From contig JALKAY010000001.1 in the NCBI GenBank assembly GCA_023015935.1, positions 310,874 to 374,873 of the forward strand: 64,000 bases of DNA, given 5' to 3'. Of this stretch, positions 36,457 through 45,628 are shown in pieces. Source of the stretch: Flavobacteriaceae bacterium F08102. Its GTDB lineage: Bacteria > Bacteroidota > Bacteroidia > Flavobacteriales > Flavobacteriaceae. Below the pieces are notes generated by a model, which saw only the letters and a program-made list of their open reading frames with translations, searched no databases and was not told the origin of the DNA. The position numbers and the translations under genes are program-made. Every line of letters begins with the position of its first letter. Positions within the stretch are counted from its first letter, which is position 1.

Positions 36457-37398
36457 ATGAAACAAAAAATACCCAAACCAAAAATCTTTGCTTGCTCACA
36501 ATCGATTGAATTAGCAGAAAAAATCGCAACTTCCTTTGGAGCCAAACTTGGTAAATCAAAGAAAAGTGTTTTTAGTGACGGCGAATTTCAAGTATCATTT
36601 GAAGAATCAATCCGTGGAAGACGTATTTTCATCATCGGTTCAACATTTCCAAATTCAGACAACTTAATGGAAATGCTTCTAATGATTGATGCTGCGAAAA
36701 GAGCTTCTGCGAGACACATTACCGCAGTTATTCCTTATTTTGGTTGGGCAAGACAAGATAGAAAAGATAAACCTCGAGTTCCCATAGCAGCCAAGATGGT
36801 TGCTAACCTATTACAGGCTGCAGGAACTACGCGGGTAATTACCATGGATTTACACGCAGATCAAATTCAAGGGTTTTTCGAAAAACCAGTAGACCACCTT
36901 TATGCATCAACCATATTCTTACCGTCAATTAGAGCGTTAAACCTTGACAATATTACGATTGCGTCTCCAGATATGGGAGGTTCAAAACGCGCCTATGCTT
37001 ATTCAAAATTTTTAGAAAGTGAAGTGGTTATTTGTTATAAACAACGAAAAGTGGCCAATGTAATATCACATATGGAGCTTATAGGAAATGTAGAGGGACG
37101 TAATGTTATTCTTGTTGATGATATGGTTGACACTGCTGGAACACTTACTAAAGCTGCTGATATTATGATGGAAAAAGGAGCCAAAAGCGTACGTGCCATC
37201 TGTACACATGCAGTCCTTTCAGGAGATGCATATGATCGAATAGAAGCGTCAAAATTAGAAGCTTTAATTACCACAGATACAATTCCATTAAAAAAGAAGT
37301 CAGCTAAAATAAAAGTTGTATCTTGCGCCCCTTTATTTGCTGAAGTTATGCACAAGGTGCAGAACAATAAATCAATCAGCGATAATTTTTTAATGTAA
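36457..37398 (+). CDS. prs: Ribose-phosphate pyrophosphokinase
   Basis: Makes PRPP from ribose 5-phosphate and ATP for purine, pyrimidine, His and Trp synthesis. 313 aa from the ATG at 36457, the normal length; an earlier in-frame ATG at 36403 would overlap the promoter region. Motifs: FSDGEFQVSFEESIRGRRIFIIGST, AVIPYFGWARQDRKDKPRVPI, TMDLHADQIQGFF, and the PRPP loop VILVDDMVDTAGTL. It heads the prs-rplY-pth group common in this family. Confidence 0.95.
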   Translation: MKQKIPKPKIFACSQSIELAEKIATSFGAKLGKSKKSVFSDGEFQVSFEESIRGRRIFIIGSTFPNSDNLMEMLLMIDAAKRASARHITAVIPYFGWARQDRKDKPRVPIAAKMVANLLQAAGTTRVITMDLHADQIQGFFEKPVDHLYASTIFLPSIRALNLDNITIASPDMGGSKRAYAYSKFLESEVVICYKQRKVANVISHMELIGNVEGRNVILVDDMVDTAGTLTKAADIMMEKGAKSVRAICTHAVLSGDAYDRIEASKLEALITTDTIPLKKKSAKIKVVSCAPLFAEVMHKVQNNKSISDNFLM

Positions 37399-37418
37399 TC
37401 AATAATTAAATAAACAAA

Positions 37419-38033
37419 ATGAAATCTATTACAATCAAAGGATCTAAAAGAGAAAGCGTAGGCAAGGTAGCAACCAAAGCTTTACGTAATGCTGGAAAGG
37501 TACCTTGCGTATTATACGGAGGGGATAAACCAATTCATTTTTCAGCAGATGAAATAGCGTTTAAAGATTTGGTTTATACACCAAATGTATATACGGCAAC
37601 GATTGAATTAGAAAGTGGAGAAAAATTGAATGCAATTATGCAAGACATTCAATTTCACCCAGTTTCGGATCGTATTTTACACATCGACTTCTATCAATTA
37701 TTTGATGACAAAGAAGTAACCATGAGTATTCCTGTTAAATTATTAGGAAATTCTCCTGGAGTAATGAATGGTGGCGTTTTACGATTCCCAAATCGTCATT
37801 TACGAGTAAGAGCGATTCCGTCTAACCTACCTGACTTTATCAACGCTGATATCTCAAAACTAAAAATTGGGGATAAAATATTTGTTGGTGACATTACAAA
37901 TGAAGCATACAAGATACTTCACCCTGAAGACATGGTTATTTGTCAAGTTAGAATGGCACGTGCGGCTATTGTTACAGCTGATGACGATGATGAGGATGAA
38001 GAAACTACTGCAGAGGCAGAAACTCAAGCCTAA
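37419..38033 (+). CDS. rplY: 50S ribosomal protein L25/general stress protein Ctc
   Basis: 204 aa. Binds 5S rRNA in the large subunit. The N-terminal L25 domain is seen as [27 protein letters not shown] and [16 protein letters not shown]. The C-terminal TL5/Ctc beta domain ([28 protein letters not shown]) follows, then a very acidic tail ([14 protein letters not shown]). Lies 20 bases after prs. Confidence 0.96.
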   Translation: MKSITIKGSKRESVGKVATKALRNAGKVPCVLYGGDKPIHFSADEIAFKDLVYTPNVYTATIELESGEKLNAIMQDIQFHPVSDRILHIDFYQLFDDKEVTMSIPVKLLGNSPGVMNGGVLRFPNRHLRVRAIPSNLPDFINADISKLKIGDKIFVGDITNEAYKILHPEDMVICQVRMARAAIVTADDDDEDEETTAEAETQA

Positions 38034-38053
38034 TTTACTCCAATTTATATACC

Positions 38054-38086
38054 AAAAAAGCTTCGCATATTGCGAGGCTTTTTTTT
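38054..38086 (+). terminator. Terminator after rplY
   Basis: GCTTCGCA (38060-38067) / TGCGAGGC (38071-38078) with one T-G pair, A6 before and T8 after. It ends the prs-rplY transcript, so pth, 66 bases on, may have its own promoter or rely on read-through. Confidence 0.8.
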
Positions 38087-38151
38087 ATTTTAGCTCCAAT
38101 ATGTTTTTCAATTTTAAAACCATACTTTTTAGCAAATCCAACCCCGTAGAC

Positions 38152-38718
38152 ATGAAAAAATATTTAATTGTTGGCCTAGGAAATATTGGAGAAAAATACG
38201 CCAATACAAGACACAATATTGGATTCAAGCTATTGGATTATGTAGCCAATGAAGAAGAGGTTACTTTTTCTACGGTAAAGTTAGGAGCAATGGCACAATT
38301 TAAATACAAAGGACGCGCCCTATTCCTCCTTAAGCCATCTACCTATATGAACTTAAGTGGTAAAGCTGTACAGTATTGGTTAACCAAAGAAAAAATTCCT
38401 TTAGAAAATTGCTTAATTATCTGTGATGATTTGAACCTCGAATTTGGTACAATTCGGGTAAAACCCAAAGGAAGCGCAGGTGGTCATAATGGCCTAAAAG
38501 ACATCAATGAAAAATTACAAACTCAAGCGTATCCAAGATTTCGTTTTGGTGTTGGCGCGGCCTTTAAAAAAGGAAATCAAGTTGATTATGTCTTGGGTGA
38601 ATGGAATGAAGAAGAGGCTAACCAACTCAATGAAAGAATGCAGAAAGGTCATGCTTTAATCAAATCATTCGCTACGGCTGGAATTGCCCACACCATGAGT
38701 GATTTTAATGGCAAATGA
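38152..38718 (+). CDS. pth: Peptidyl-tRNA hydrolase
   Basis: Releases peptides from prematurely dropped peptidyl-tRNAs. 188 aa from the ATG at 38152 (MKKYLIVGLGNIGEKYANTR), the family's usual start; an in-frame ATG at 38101 would add 17 residues. Catalytic His is in NTRHNIGF. Other conserved parts are LKPSTYMNLSG, ICDDLNLEFGTIRVKPKGSAGGHNGLK and RFRFGVG. Confidence 0.95.
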   Translation: MKKYLIVGLGNIGEKYANTRHNIGFKLLDYVANEEEVTFSTVKLGAMAQFKYKGRALFLLKPSTYMNLSGKAVQYWLTKEKIPLENCLIICDDLNLEFGTIRVKPKGSAGGHNGLKDINEKLQTQAYPRFRFGVGAAFKKGNQVDYVLGEWNEEEANQLNERMQKGHALIKSFATAGIAHTMSDFNGK

Positions 38719-38753
38719 GACAACACATCATACAGCGTAAAACGCCTACGTTA

Positions 38754-39029
38754 TTAACGTGTCGGATCTGTCTCAATTTTATTAAAATAATTTAGCATTA
38801 AGATCACCCCTCCTATTATCATTTGCCCAGTATTTAGCAAGCTAAAACTTCCTTTTTCTAGTTGATTAACGAGGCCTAGCACCAAAAACATCATCCCATA
38901 CAAATACCAGAAAAGTTTTCTTAATTTCTTTTTTCGTTCAGAAGAAATCGACAAACTTTTCATCGCTACAATATGAAGAATAGCAACAACAACGAACACC
39001 ACAAGTAAAATCGCGATTCCTTTCCACAT
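38754..39029 (-). CDS. Small membrane protein of unknown function
   Basis: 91 aa. Three probable helices: an N-terminal one (GIAILLVVFVVVAILHIVAM), WYLYGMMFLVLGLVNQL and TGQMIIGGVILMLNYF, with a basic loop SSERKKKLRKL between the first two. No domain recognised. It lies 48 bases from glmS on the same strand and is convergent with pth. Confidence 0.7.
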   Translation of the reverse strand: MWKGIAILLVVFVVVAILHIVAMKSLSISSERKKKLRKLFWYLYGMMFLVLGLVNQLEKGSFSLLNTGQMIIGGVILMLNYFNKIETDPTR

Positions 39030-39077
39030 ATTTTACCGATTTGTTTCTCTAATTAACCAGTGGCGCGTACCTATTAC

Positions 39078-40931
39078 CTATTCAACGGTCACTGCCTTAG
39101 CAAGATTTCTTGGCTGATCTACGTTACAACCTCTCATTACCGCAATGTGATACGATAACAACTGTAACGGAATTGTCGTTAGTAAAGGAGTTAATGATTC
39201 TTCCGTTTCTGGAATTTCAATTGCGTAATCGGCAATATCCTTAACCGTTTCATCTCCTTCTGTAACGATGGCAATAATTTTTCCTTTACGGGATTTTATC
39301 TCTTGAATATTACTTACCACTTTGTCATAATGCCCCTTATTGGTTGCTATAACCACAATAGGCATATTCTCATCTATTAATGCGATAGGTCCGTGCTTCA
39401 TTTCTGCAGCAGGATATCCTTCAGCATGAATATATGAAATTTCCTTTAACTTTAATGCTCCTTCTAAAGCAACTGGGAAATTATATCCTCTACCTAAGTA
39501 CAAAAAGTTCGTCGCTCCTTTAAAAACAGCAGCCACTTTTTGAATGTGCTCATCCGATTTTAAAGCTTGCTCAACTTTTTTAGGAATCATTTCTAACTCC
39601 AACATATGCTGTCTAAAATCTGAACTGCTAATCGTTCCTTTAGCTCTTGCTAAACGCAGCGCTATTAACGTCAACAATGTGATTTGAGTGGTAAACGCCT
39701 TAGTTGAAGCTACGCCAATTTCTGGCCCAGCATGCGTATAAGCTCCAGCATGCGTTTCTCTCGCAATTGAAGAACCTACTACATTACAAATTCCAAAAAC
39801 AAACGCTCCTTTAGATTTAGCCAATTTTATTGCTGCAAGGGTGTCAGCAGTTTCACCAGATTGCGAAATTGCGATAACCACATCTTTTTCGGTAATAATT
39901 GGATTTCGATACCTAAATTCAGAGGCATATTCTACTTCAACAGGAATTCGCGCTAAATCTTCAAAAATATATTCAGCCACAAGCCCAGCATGCCAAGAGG
40001 TACCACAAGCTACAATGATAATCCGATCTGCATTTAAGAACCTCTTCATGTTATCTTCAACTCCTGCCATTTTAATAATGGCTTCTTCACGTAACAATCG
40101 TCCTCTATAAGTATCGGTAATAGCACTTGGTTGTTGATAGATCTCTTTTAACATAAAATGCTCATAGCCTCCTTTTTCAATTTGTTCTAAATTGAGTTTA
40201 AGCTCATGAACATTGGCATCGACTAAACTATCATCTTTAATTTTTCTAATTTTCACTTTTCGCCCTAAGCGAATAACCGCCATCTCTTCATCTTCCAAAT
40301 AAATAGCATCTTTTGTGTACTCAATAAAGGGGGAAGCATCTGAAGCAACAAAATACTCCAATTGATCTTTTCCGATCCCAATGGCTAAGGGACTTCCAAG
40401 TCGAGCAACTACAATTTCATCGGGTTTTCTTTGATCAAACACAGCAATCGCATAAGCACCAACAACTTCATTTAGCGCAATTTGAACTGCTTTTCCCAAT
40501 TTAACATCATTCTGTTTTTGAACTTCTTCTATGAGGTTAACGAGTACTTCGGTATCGGTGTCACTTTGAAATGTATATCCCCGATTGACCAATTCCTTTT
40601 TAAGTGTATCGTAATTTTCTATAATTCCGTTGTGAACCATTACAATGTTACCCGATTGGGAAACATGTGGGTGTGAATTAATATCATTTGGAATACCATG
40701 AGTTGCCCAGCGAGTATGTCCCATCCCTAACGTGCCACCAGTTTCTATCGAATTGGCCACTTTAGATTCTAAATCACTAACTTTGCCTTTAGTTTTAACT
40801 AAATTCAATTTGCCTTCATTATAGAGTACAATTCCTGCACTGTCGTACCCTCTATATTCTAATCTACGCAAACCATTAATGATGATTGGATAAGCATCTC
40901 TAAACCCAATATACCCTGTTATTCCACACAT
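39078..40931 (-). CDS. glmS: Glutamine--fructose-6-phosphate aminotransferase (isomerising)
   Basis: First enzyme of the UDP-GlcNAc pathway. 617 aa. Cys2 (MCGITGYIG) is the glutaminase nucleophile; RRLEYRGYDSAGI, GHTRWATHG and HNGIIENY follow. Two SIS domains bind the sugar phosphate: ACGTSWHAGLVAEY with ISQSGETADT, and LGRGYNFPVALEGALKLKEISYIHAEGY. The C-terminus NVDQPRNLAKAVTVE is diagnostic. It follows DUF4270 after 12 bases, so the GT5 protein, DUF4270 and glmS are likely one operon. Confidence 0.97.
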   Translation of the reverse strand: MCGITGYIGFRDAYPIIINGLRRLEYRGYDSAGIVLYNEGKLNLVKTKGKVSDLESKVANSIETGGTLGMGHTRWATHGIPNDINSHPHVSQSGNIVMVHNGIIENYDTLKKELVNRGYTFQSDTDTEVLVNLIEEVQKQNDVKLGKAVQIALNEVVGAYAIAVFDQRKPDEIVVARLGSPLAIGIGKDQLEYFVASDASPFIEYTKDAIYLEDEEMAVIRLGRKVKIRKIKDDSLVDANVHELKLNLEQIEKGGYEHFMLKEIYQQPSAITDTYRGRLLREEAIIKMAGVEDNMKRFLNADRIIIVACGTSWHAGLVAEYIFEDLARIPVEVEYASEFRYRNPIITEKDVVIAISQSGETADTLAAIKLAKSKGAFVFGICNVVGSSIARETHAGAYTHAGPEIGVASTKAFTTQITLLTLIALRLARAKGTISSSDFRQHMLELEMIPKKVEQALKSDEHIQKVAAVFKGATNFLYLGRGYNFPVALEGALKLKEISYIHAEGYPAAEMKHGPIALIDENMPIVVIATNKGHYDKVVSNIQEIKSRKGKIIAIVTEGDETVKDIADYAIEIPETEESLTPLLTTIPLQLLSYHIAVMRGCNVDQPRNLAKAVTVE

Positions 40932-40943
40932 AATAAAATTGTA

Positions 40944-42485
40944 TTAGTCCCTTTTAGTGTAATAAACTTTTAATTGCAATCTTTCAGTATCTGTTATTGC
41001 TCGATTATTTCCTTTTAATACCACAGGTTTTGGGGTCCAACTGTAATTTCGTACAATGGTATCTAACGCACTTACCGGGTCATCCGGTGAATGATAAACT
41101 TTCAGTCCAAATTTTTGTGGCGTCACTGTACTGTTTGAATTAACTAACTTAGAAAAATAATCTGTAATACTAAACTCATATTTTATCGGTTTATTGTCGT
41201 CCTCTGCATCTCTTACTAAAGTTCCTCCGATTCCATTAAACCCTGTGAAAACGTCAACAATTTGAGAATTGTACTCCTCATTATACAAATATAATTTTTC
41301 AGGAACATTCGTATTACTTGTCGGATCAACATACAGGGTAAGACTCGCTTCATTAATCAACCAACCCTCACTGCGAATTGCATCAAAATCAATACCTCCA
41401 AAAAGTTCTAAGACACCATTAGATCCAGCAGCACCTTGTATAAATAATCTATCCTCTCCATCGGTCGTATTTGGATTGGCAAATCGATCTGCTAAATTGA
41501 CCATTGACGTGCTATAATCACGCACATAAGTATTTGCTTTAATCCCGGTTAAAGGAAAAGACATCACTTGTTTCGTTCTAACAGGCACATCCAAATCGTC
41601 CATATCTCCATCTCCATTTAAATCAGTCGTACTTTCATCAACATAAACCGTATTGGTATAATAAATAGAAACTGTTGCTTCTGACATTGGCAAGCTCATA
41701 AGCGCCCCATCCGTACCATCAACCTCAATGGCAAGTCCTCTAAAGTACTCAATAAAATCATCGTTACTATCAAAAACACCAGCAGGAGCATTTACAAATT
41801 TATTTCTAAAAAAAGTTGTATCTAAAGAAAACTTTAGCGAAGGAGCCTTGGTTTCAACAGCGATCGTATCAATATCATCGATTGTATTTCGATCATCATC
41901 TATAAATCGTCGTTCAACATATAATACCGTATCATTTTTGTTTGGCTTAATCATATCACTGTACAAGAGTGCTCCTTTATTATACGTTTCATCAGAAAAA
42001 TATTGTTTTCGTTTGGATGGATCCGCCGGATCAAATAAATTGAGATATGTTGTCAGTTCATGAATAGAAACATTAAAGGTAACACTTTGATCCCCTATGA
42101 TTGAATCAAGCTTAAAATTAGGCGTCCCGTCTTCATTATCTTCCTGCAAAGTTGCATAATAAGGAATATTTAAAATTACTGCGTCAATAGAAACATCATT
42201 CCCAAAATTTGTCAAGGTTGCCTTGGACAATTGAGCATAGAATGACGCTTTTAGTAAACCAAAATTAGGATCATTATACACACCTAATAAATACTCTGGA
42301 ACTCCGTCTACTCTATTTCTTTCAATATTCTTATTGTATGAAATCACATTAAAACTTGTGTCTTTGGCTTTAAAGAGTTGATTGTCGAGTAACTCTACCC
42401 CAACATTATCAAAATCTTTTTCGCACGCTATGATTAGACCTAAACAACATACTAAGAATACAGTATATTTTAAACTGCTGATCAT
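40944..42485 (-). CDS. DUF4270 lipoprotein
   Basis: 513 aa from the ATG at 42485 (MISSLKYTVFLVCCLGLIIAC); an earlier in-frame ATG at 42503 adds six residues. The cysteine in LIIACEKDFDNVG is a lipobox. The mature protein begins with the family pattern (GVELLDNQLF, PEYLLGVYNDPNFG) and is beta-rich, with an acidic Asp-rich loop near NGDGDMDDLDVP. DUF4270 proteins are typical of Bacteroidota and of unknown function. The position between glmS and a GT5 protein is a frequent arrangement in flavobacteria. Confidence 0.88.
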   Translation of the reverse strand: MISSLKYTVFLVCCLGLIIACEKDFDNVGVELLDNQLFKAKDTSFNVISYNKNIERNRVDGVPEYLLGVYNDPNFGLLKASFYAQLSKATLTNFGNDVSIDAVILNIPYYATLQEDNEDGTPNFKLDSIIGDQSVTFNVSIHELTTYLNLFDPADPSKRKQYFSDETYNKGALLYSDMIKPNKNDTVLYVERRFIDDDRNTIDDIDTIAVETKAPSLKFSLDTTFFRNKFVNAPAGVFDSNDDFIEYFRGLAIEVDGTDGALMSLPMSEATVSIYYTNTVYVDESTTDLNGDGDMDDLDVPVRTKQVMSFPLTGIKANTYVRDYSTSMVNLADRFANPNTTDGEDRLFIQGAAGSNGVLELFGGIDFDAIRSEGWLINEASLTLYVDPTSNTNVPEKLYLYNEEYNSQIVDVFTGFNGIGGTLVRDAEDDNKPIKYEFSITDYFSKLVNSNSTVTPQKFGLKVYHSPDDPVSALDTIVRNYSWTPKPVVLKGNNRAITDTERLQLKVYYTKRD

Positions 42486-42521
42486 TTTTGTAAGCATAAA
42501 CAAAAAATTAAATAGGTTATT

Positions 42522-43328
42522 TTATAAAACTTCGGTGAGGTAAAAGTTGGAGTAAGCTTCAGCATAATCTTCGGGCGATTGATAATCGAGTGCAGCTACA
42601 TTACATGCAGCAATATGCGATTCAATTTCTTCGGGTAAACCTTCGCTTCCACGAATTACGGCATCCGAATTCTCAATCGCAATTTTTAAAAGATTCGCGT
42701 GATTAGGCTTGGGCAAAAGAGAAGTCAATTTATCTTCAGCGATATCATCAAATTTTATTTTATCAACTAAATGATCATTCAGCGTACCTTCGAAACCATT
42801 ATTATACAATGATGTAACGATTTTACTATCTTCAAATAACGGATCGTTCTTGTAGTATTCCCTTAAATACAAAGGCAGTAAAGAAGCCATCCACCCATGC
42901 ACATGAATAATATCTGGCGACCAATTTAATTTCTTAACAGTCTCAATAACTCCTTTCGCAAAGAAAATTGCGCGTTCATCATTATCGTCAAAAAGATCAC
43001 CATTTTCATCTTTATAGAGTGCTTTCCTTTTAAAATACTCATCATTATCGATAAAATAGACTTGCATTCTCTCTTTGGGTATGGAAGCCACCTTTATTAT
43101 TAACGGCATATCCATATCGTTAATGATAAGATTCATCCCAGATAATCGGATTACTTCATGGAGCTGATGTCTTCGCTCATTTATCACTCCAAAACGCGGC
43201 ATAAAAATTCGCGTTTGAGCTCCTTTATTGTGCATTTGCCTCGACACTTCAAATGAGGTACTTGCTGTATCTGTTTCAGGTAAGTAGGGCACTACTTCTG
43301 ACGACACAAACAATATTCTCTTATCTTT
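42522..43328 (-). CDS. Short starch/glycogen synthase-like protein (GT5 catalytic domain only)
   Basis: 268 aa from the ATG at 43328 (MKDKRILFVSSEVVPYLPE). The N-terminus matches the GT5 N-terminal domain (SSEVVPY, RIFMPRFGVINERRHQLHEV, DIIHVHGWMASLLPLYLREYY). The protein ends where full GlgA (about 480 aa) would continue into its second, nucleotide-binding domain, so it should not work as a normal glycogen synthase. This short form is common in flavobacteria, so it is not a truncation peculiar to this strain. A minus-strand TAATTTTG lies at 43363-43356, 27 bases upstream of the ATG. Confidence 0.85.
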   Translation of the reverse strand, partial: KDKRILFVSSEVVPYLPETDTASTSFEVSRQMHNKGAQTRIFMPRFGVINERRHQLHEVIRLSGMNLIINDMDMPLIIKVASIPKERMQVYFIDNDEYFKRKALYKDENGDLFDDNDERAIFFAKGVIETVKKLNWSPDIIHVHGWMASLLPLYLREYYKNDPLFEDSKIVTSLYNNGFEGTLNDHLVDKIKFDDIAEDKLTSLLPKPNHANLLKIAIENSDAVIRGSEGLPEEIESHIAACNVAALDYQSPEDYAEAYSNFYLTEVL

Positions 43329-43436
43329 CATAAATCCATCTAAATTAAGAATATGCAAAATTACGAATTTTTGCTTAGATTTAAGCTTTAAATGCTAAGT
43401 TTACCGCCTTTTAACACTTATTAACAAAAATGTACC

Positions 43437-44279
43437 ATGCAGGTCTATTCTAAATCTAATTTAATACAAAAGGACATACTTCGTTTAAAAAATGACCATT
43501 CAATTGGGTTTGTCCCCACAATGGGAGCCTTACATAAAGGCCATATTTCACTGATTAAAAAAGCTAAAGAAACAAACGATATAGTTGTTGTTAGCATTTT
43601 CGTAAATCCAACACAGTTTGATAAAAAAGAAGATTTAATTCACTATCCCCGAACCTTAAAAGGCGATCTAAAATTGCTTGAAGAATCGGGATGCGATATG
43701 GTTTTTACGCCAGAAGTTAGTGAATTGTATACCGATAAAATCGAAGCTGAACACTTTAACTTCAAAGGACTAGAAAATCAAATGGAAGGAAAGTTCCGCG
43801 AAGGTCATTTTGACGGTGTAGGAACTATTGTACGCAAGTTCTTTCAAATTATCCAACCTCATCATGCGTATTTTGGAGAAAAAGATTTTCAACAACTGCA
43901 AATCATTAGATCGATGGTCAAAAGCCTAAATCTTCCTATAAAAATTATTCCTTGCGAAATTTATCGAGAAAGTGATGGATTGGCCATGAGTTCAAGAAAC
44001 TCACGATTAACCTATGATCAACGAAAAGCGGCACCATTTATTTATAAAGTCCTAAAGGAAGTTCAAGCCAATTTTCAAACCAAATCAATTTCATTCCTTC
44101 AAAATTTTGTTGAAGAACGCTTTAAACAACATCCCATATTGCATTTAGAGTACTTCACAATCGCAGATGAAAAAACCTTAAAGACGGCCATAAGAAAAGG
44201 TTCTACAAAAAAGTACAGAGCATTTATTGCCGTTTATGCCGGAACCATTCGATTGATTGATAATATCTCTTTAAATTAA
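43437..44279 (+). CDS. panC: Pantothenate synthetase
   Basis: Joins pantoate and beta-alanine using ATP. 280 aa. [16 protein letters not shown] (HIGH-type site), [55 protein letters not shown] and AMSSRNSRL are the expected motifs in order. It begins a run panC-panD-flippase-GHMP kinase-BaiN with tight or overlapping joins. Confidence 0.96.
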   Translation: MQVYSKSNLIQKDILRLKNDHSIGFVPTMGALHKGHISLIKKAKETNDIVVVSIFVNPTQFDKKEDLIHYPRTLKGDLKLLEESGCDMVFTPEVSELYTDKIEAEHFNFKGLENQMEGKFREGHFDGVGTIVRKFFQIIQPHHAYFGEKDFQQLQIIRSMVKSLNLPIKIIPCEIYRESDGLAMSSRNSRLTYDQRKAAPFIYKVLKEVQANFQTKSISFLQNFVEERFKQHPILHLEYFTIADEKTLKTAIRKGSTKKYRAFIAVYAGTIRLIDNISLN

Positions 44280-44288
44280 TTATCTTTG
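44257..44288 (+). promoter_or_regulatory. Promoter inside the panC 3' end, for panD
   Basis: TTG (44257-44259), 21 bases, TATCTTTG (44281-44288). The panD ATG begins at 44293, four bases after the -7 box, so an RNA started here would have essentially no leader. Confidence 0.5.
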
Positions 44289-44292
44289 CCCG

Positions 44293-44646
44293 ATGAAAAT
44301 TGAAGTAATGAAATCTAAGATTCACCGCGTTCAAGTAACGGGTGCAGATCTTAACTATATTGGTAGCGTAACCATCGATGAAAATTTGATGGAAGCAGCG
44401 AATATTATACAAGGAGAAAAGGTTCAAATTGTTAATATAAACAACGGAGAACGCCTAGAAACATACGTGATTAAAGGTGAACGCGGAAAAGGAGACATTA
44501 TCCTCAATGGCCCTGCAGCCAGAAAGGTTGCCAAAGGAGATATCGTGATAATTATTTCGTATGGAATTATGGATTTTGAAGAAGCTAAGAACTTCCATCC
44601 AACGGTCATTTTCCCGAATATCGAAGACAATTCATTGATCGGATAA
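44293..44646 (+). CDS. panD: Aspartate 1-decarboxylase (pyruvoyl enzyme)
   Basis: Makes beta-alanine for pantothenate. 117 aa. The proenzyme cleaves itself at Gly24-Ser25 (NYIGSVTID), the same numbering as E. coli PanD, which supports the ATG at 44293 over the in-frame ATG at 44308. Other conserved stretches: [26 protein letters not shown] and IISYG. It lies 13 bases after panC. A promoter-like sequence abuts its start. Confidence 0.95.
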   Translation: MKIEVMKSKIHRVQVTGADLNYIGSVTIDENLMEAANIIQGEKVQIVNINNGERLETYVIKGERGKGDIILNGPAARKVAKGDIVIIISYGIMDFEEAKNFHPTVIFPNIEDNSLIG

Positions 44647-44647
44647 G

Positions 44648-45628
44648 TTGAATAAAAACGTAAAGAAAATACTACTTAATGCGATTCCAATAATTGTTGG
44701 ACTTTCTCTTGTTTGGTATTTTTTAGCTAAATTAAGCCCAGACGATAAAGTAGCTATTCTCAACTCCTTTAAATCTGCCAATTATTGGTGGGTCGGCTTG
44801 TCCCTAATTTTAGGCATTTTAAGTCATTTGTCAAGAGCCTATCGTTGGAAAATTATGCTAGCACCAATGGGCTATACACCGCGCTTTTTAAATACGATTA
44901 TGGCCGTAATGGTAAATTATTTGGTAAATTTAGGCATTCCTCGTGCTGGTGAAATTATACGCGCAACAGCTATTTCAAAATACGAAAATATTCCTGTTGA
45001 CAAAGCAATTGGAACTATTGTAGCCGAACGAATTGCCGATGTAATTATGCTGTTTTTAGTCCTTGGTACTGCCTTATTTTTACAAACAGAACTCATCGAA
45101 GGTTACCTTTTTAAAGAACAGTCAAACCCCTATTTTAAAATAGGGGTATTGGTGTTTGCCATTCTATTGAGCCTCATTGGATACCGAATTTTACAGCGAT
45201 CTAAACACCCACTTATTCATAAAATTAAAAATTTTATAGACGGCATCATTGAAGGATCAATCAGTATCTTTAAAATGAAAAATAAATGGACATTTATTTT
45301 TCATACCGTATTTATTTGGACCATGTATATTTTGATGTTTTGGGTCGTAACTTTCGCTATCCCTGAAACAGCGAATTTACCTTTTGAAGCAATAATCGTT
45401 GGATTCATTTTAGGCGCCTTTAGCATGGCATTGACAAATGGAGGTTTAGGTACATACCCCATCTTTGTAGCAAGCGCCTTTATTTTATATCACGTTGATA
45501 AAAACCCCGCCCAAGCATTTGGATGGATTATGTGGAGCTCACAAACCCTGATGGTTTTGATTTTTGGTGGCCTTTCTTTCTTATTTTTGCCTATTTACAA
45601 CAGAAAAAGGCCAAATGAAATTCTATAG
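44648..45628 (+). CDS. Flippase-like/lysylphosphatidylglycerol synthase TM-domain protein
   Basis: 326 aa with TTG as start codon: no ATG exists near the conserved N-terminus, and the TTG lies one base after the panD stop, so it is translationally coupled. Eight or so membrane helices. RAYRWKIML, VNYLVNLGIPRAGEIIRA, DKAIGTIVAERIADVIMLF and MALTNGGLGTYPIFVASAF are the family landmarks (UPF0104, TIGR00374). It probably moves or modifies membrane lipids; it lacks the catalytic domain of MprF. Confidence 0.88.
   Translation: MNKNVKKILLNAIPIIVGLSLVWYFLAKLSPDDKVAILNSFKSANYWWVGLSLILGILSHLSRAYRWKIMLAPMGYTPRFLNTIMAVMVNYLVNLGIPRAGEIIRATAISKYENIPVDKAIGTIVAERIADVIMLFLVLGTALFLQTELIEGYLFKEQSNPYFKIGVLVFAILLSLIGYRILQRSKHPLIHKIKNFIDGIIEGSISIFKMKNKWTFIFHTVFIWTMYILMFWVVTFAIPETANLPFEAIIVGFILGAFSMALTNGGLGTYPIFVASAFILYHVDKNPAQAFGWIMWSSQTLMVLIFGGLSFLFLPIYNRKRPNEIL

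Noticed and set aside
45126-45147. 22-bp perfect palindrome ACCCCTATTTTAAAATAGGGGT
   Set aside because: Inside the flippase-like gene in normal coding frame, without a T-run; probably chance, although a regulatory site within the gene cannot be excluded.
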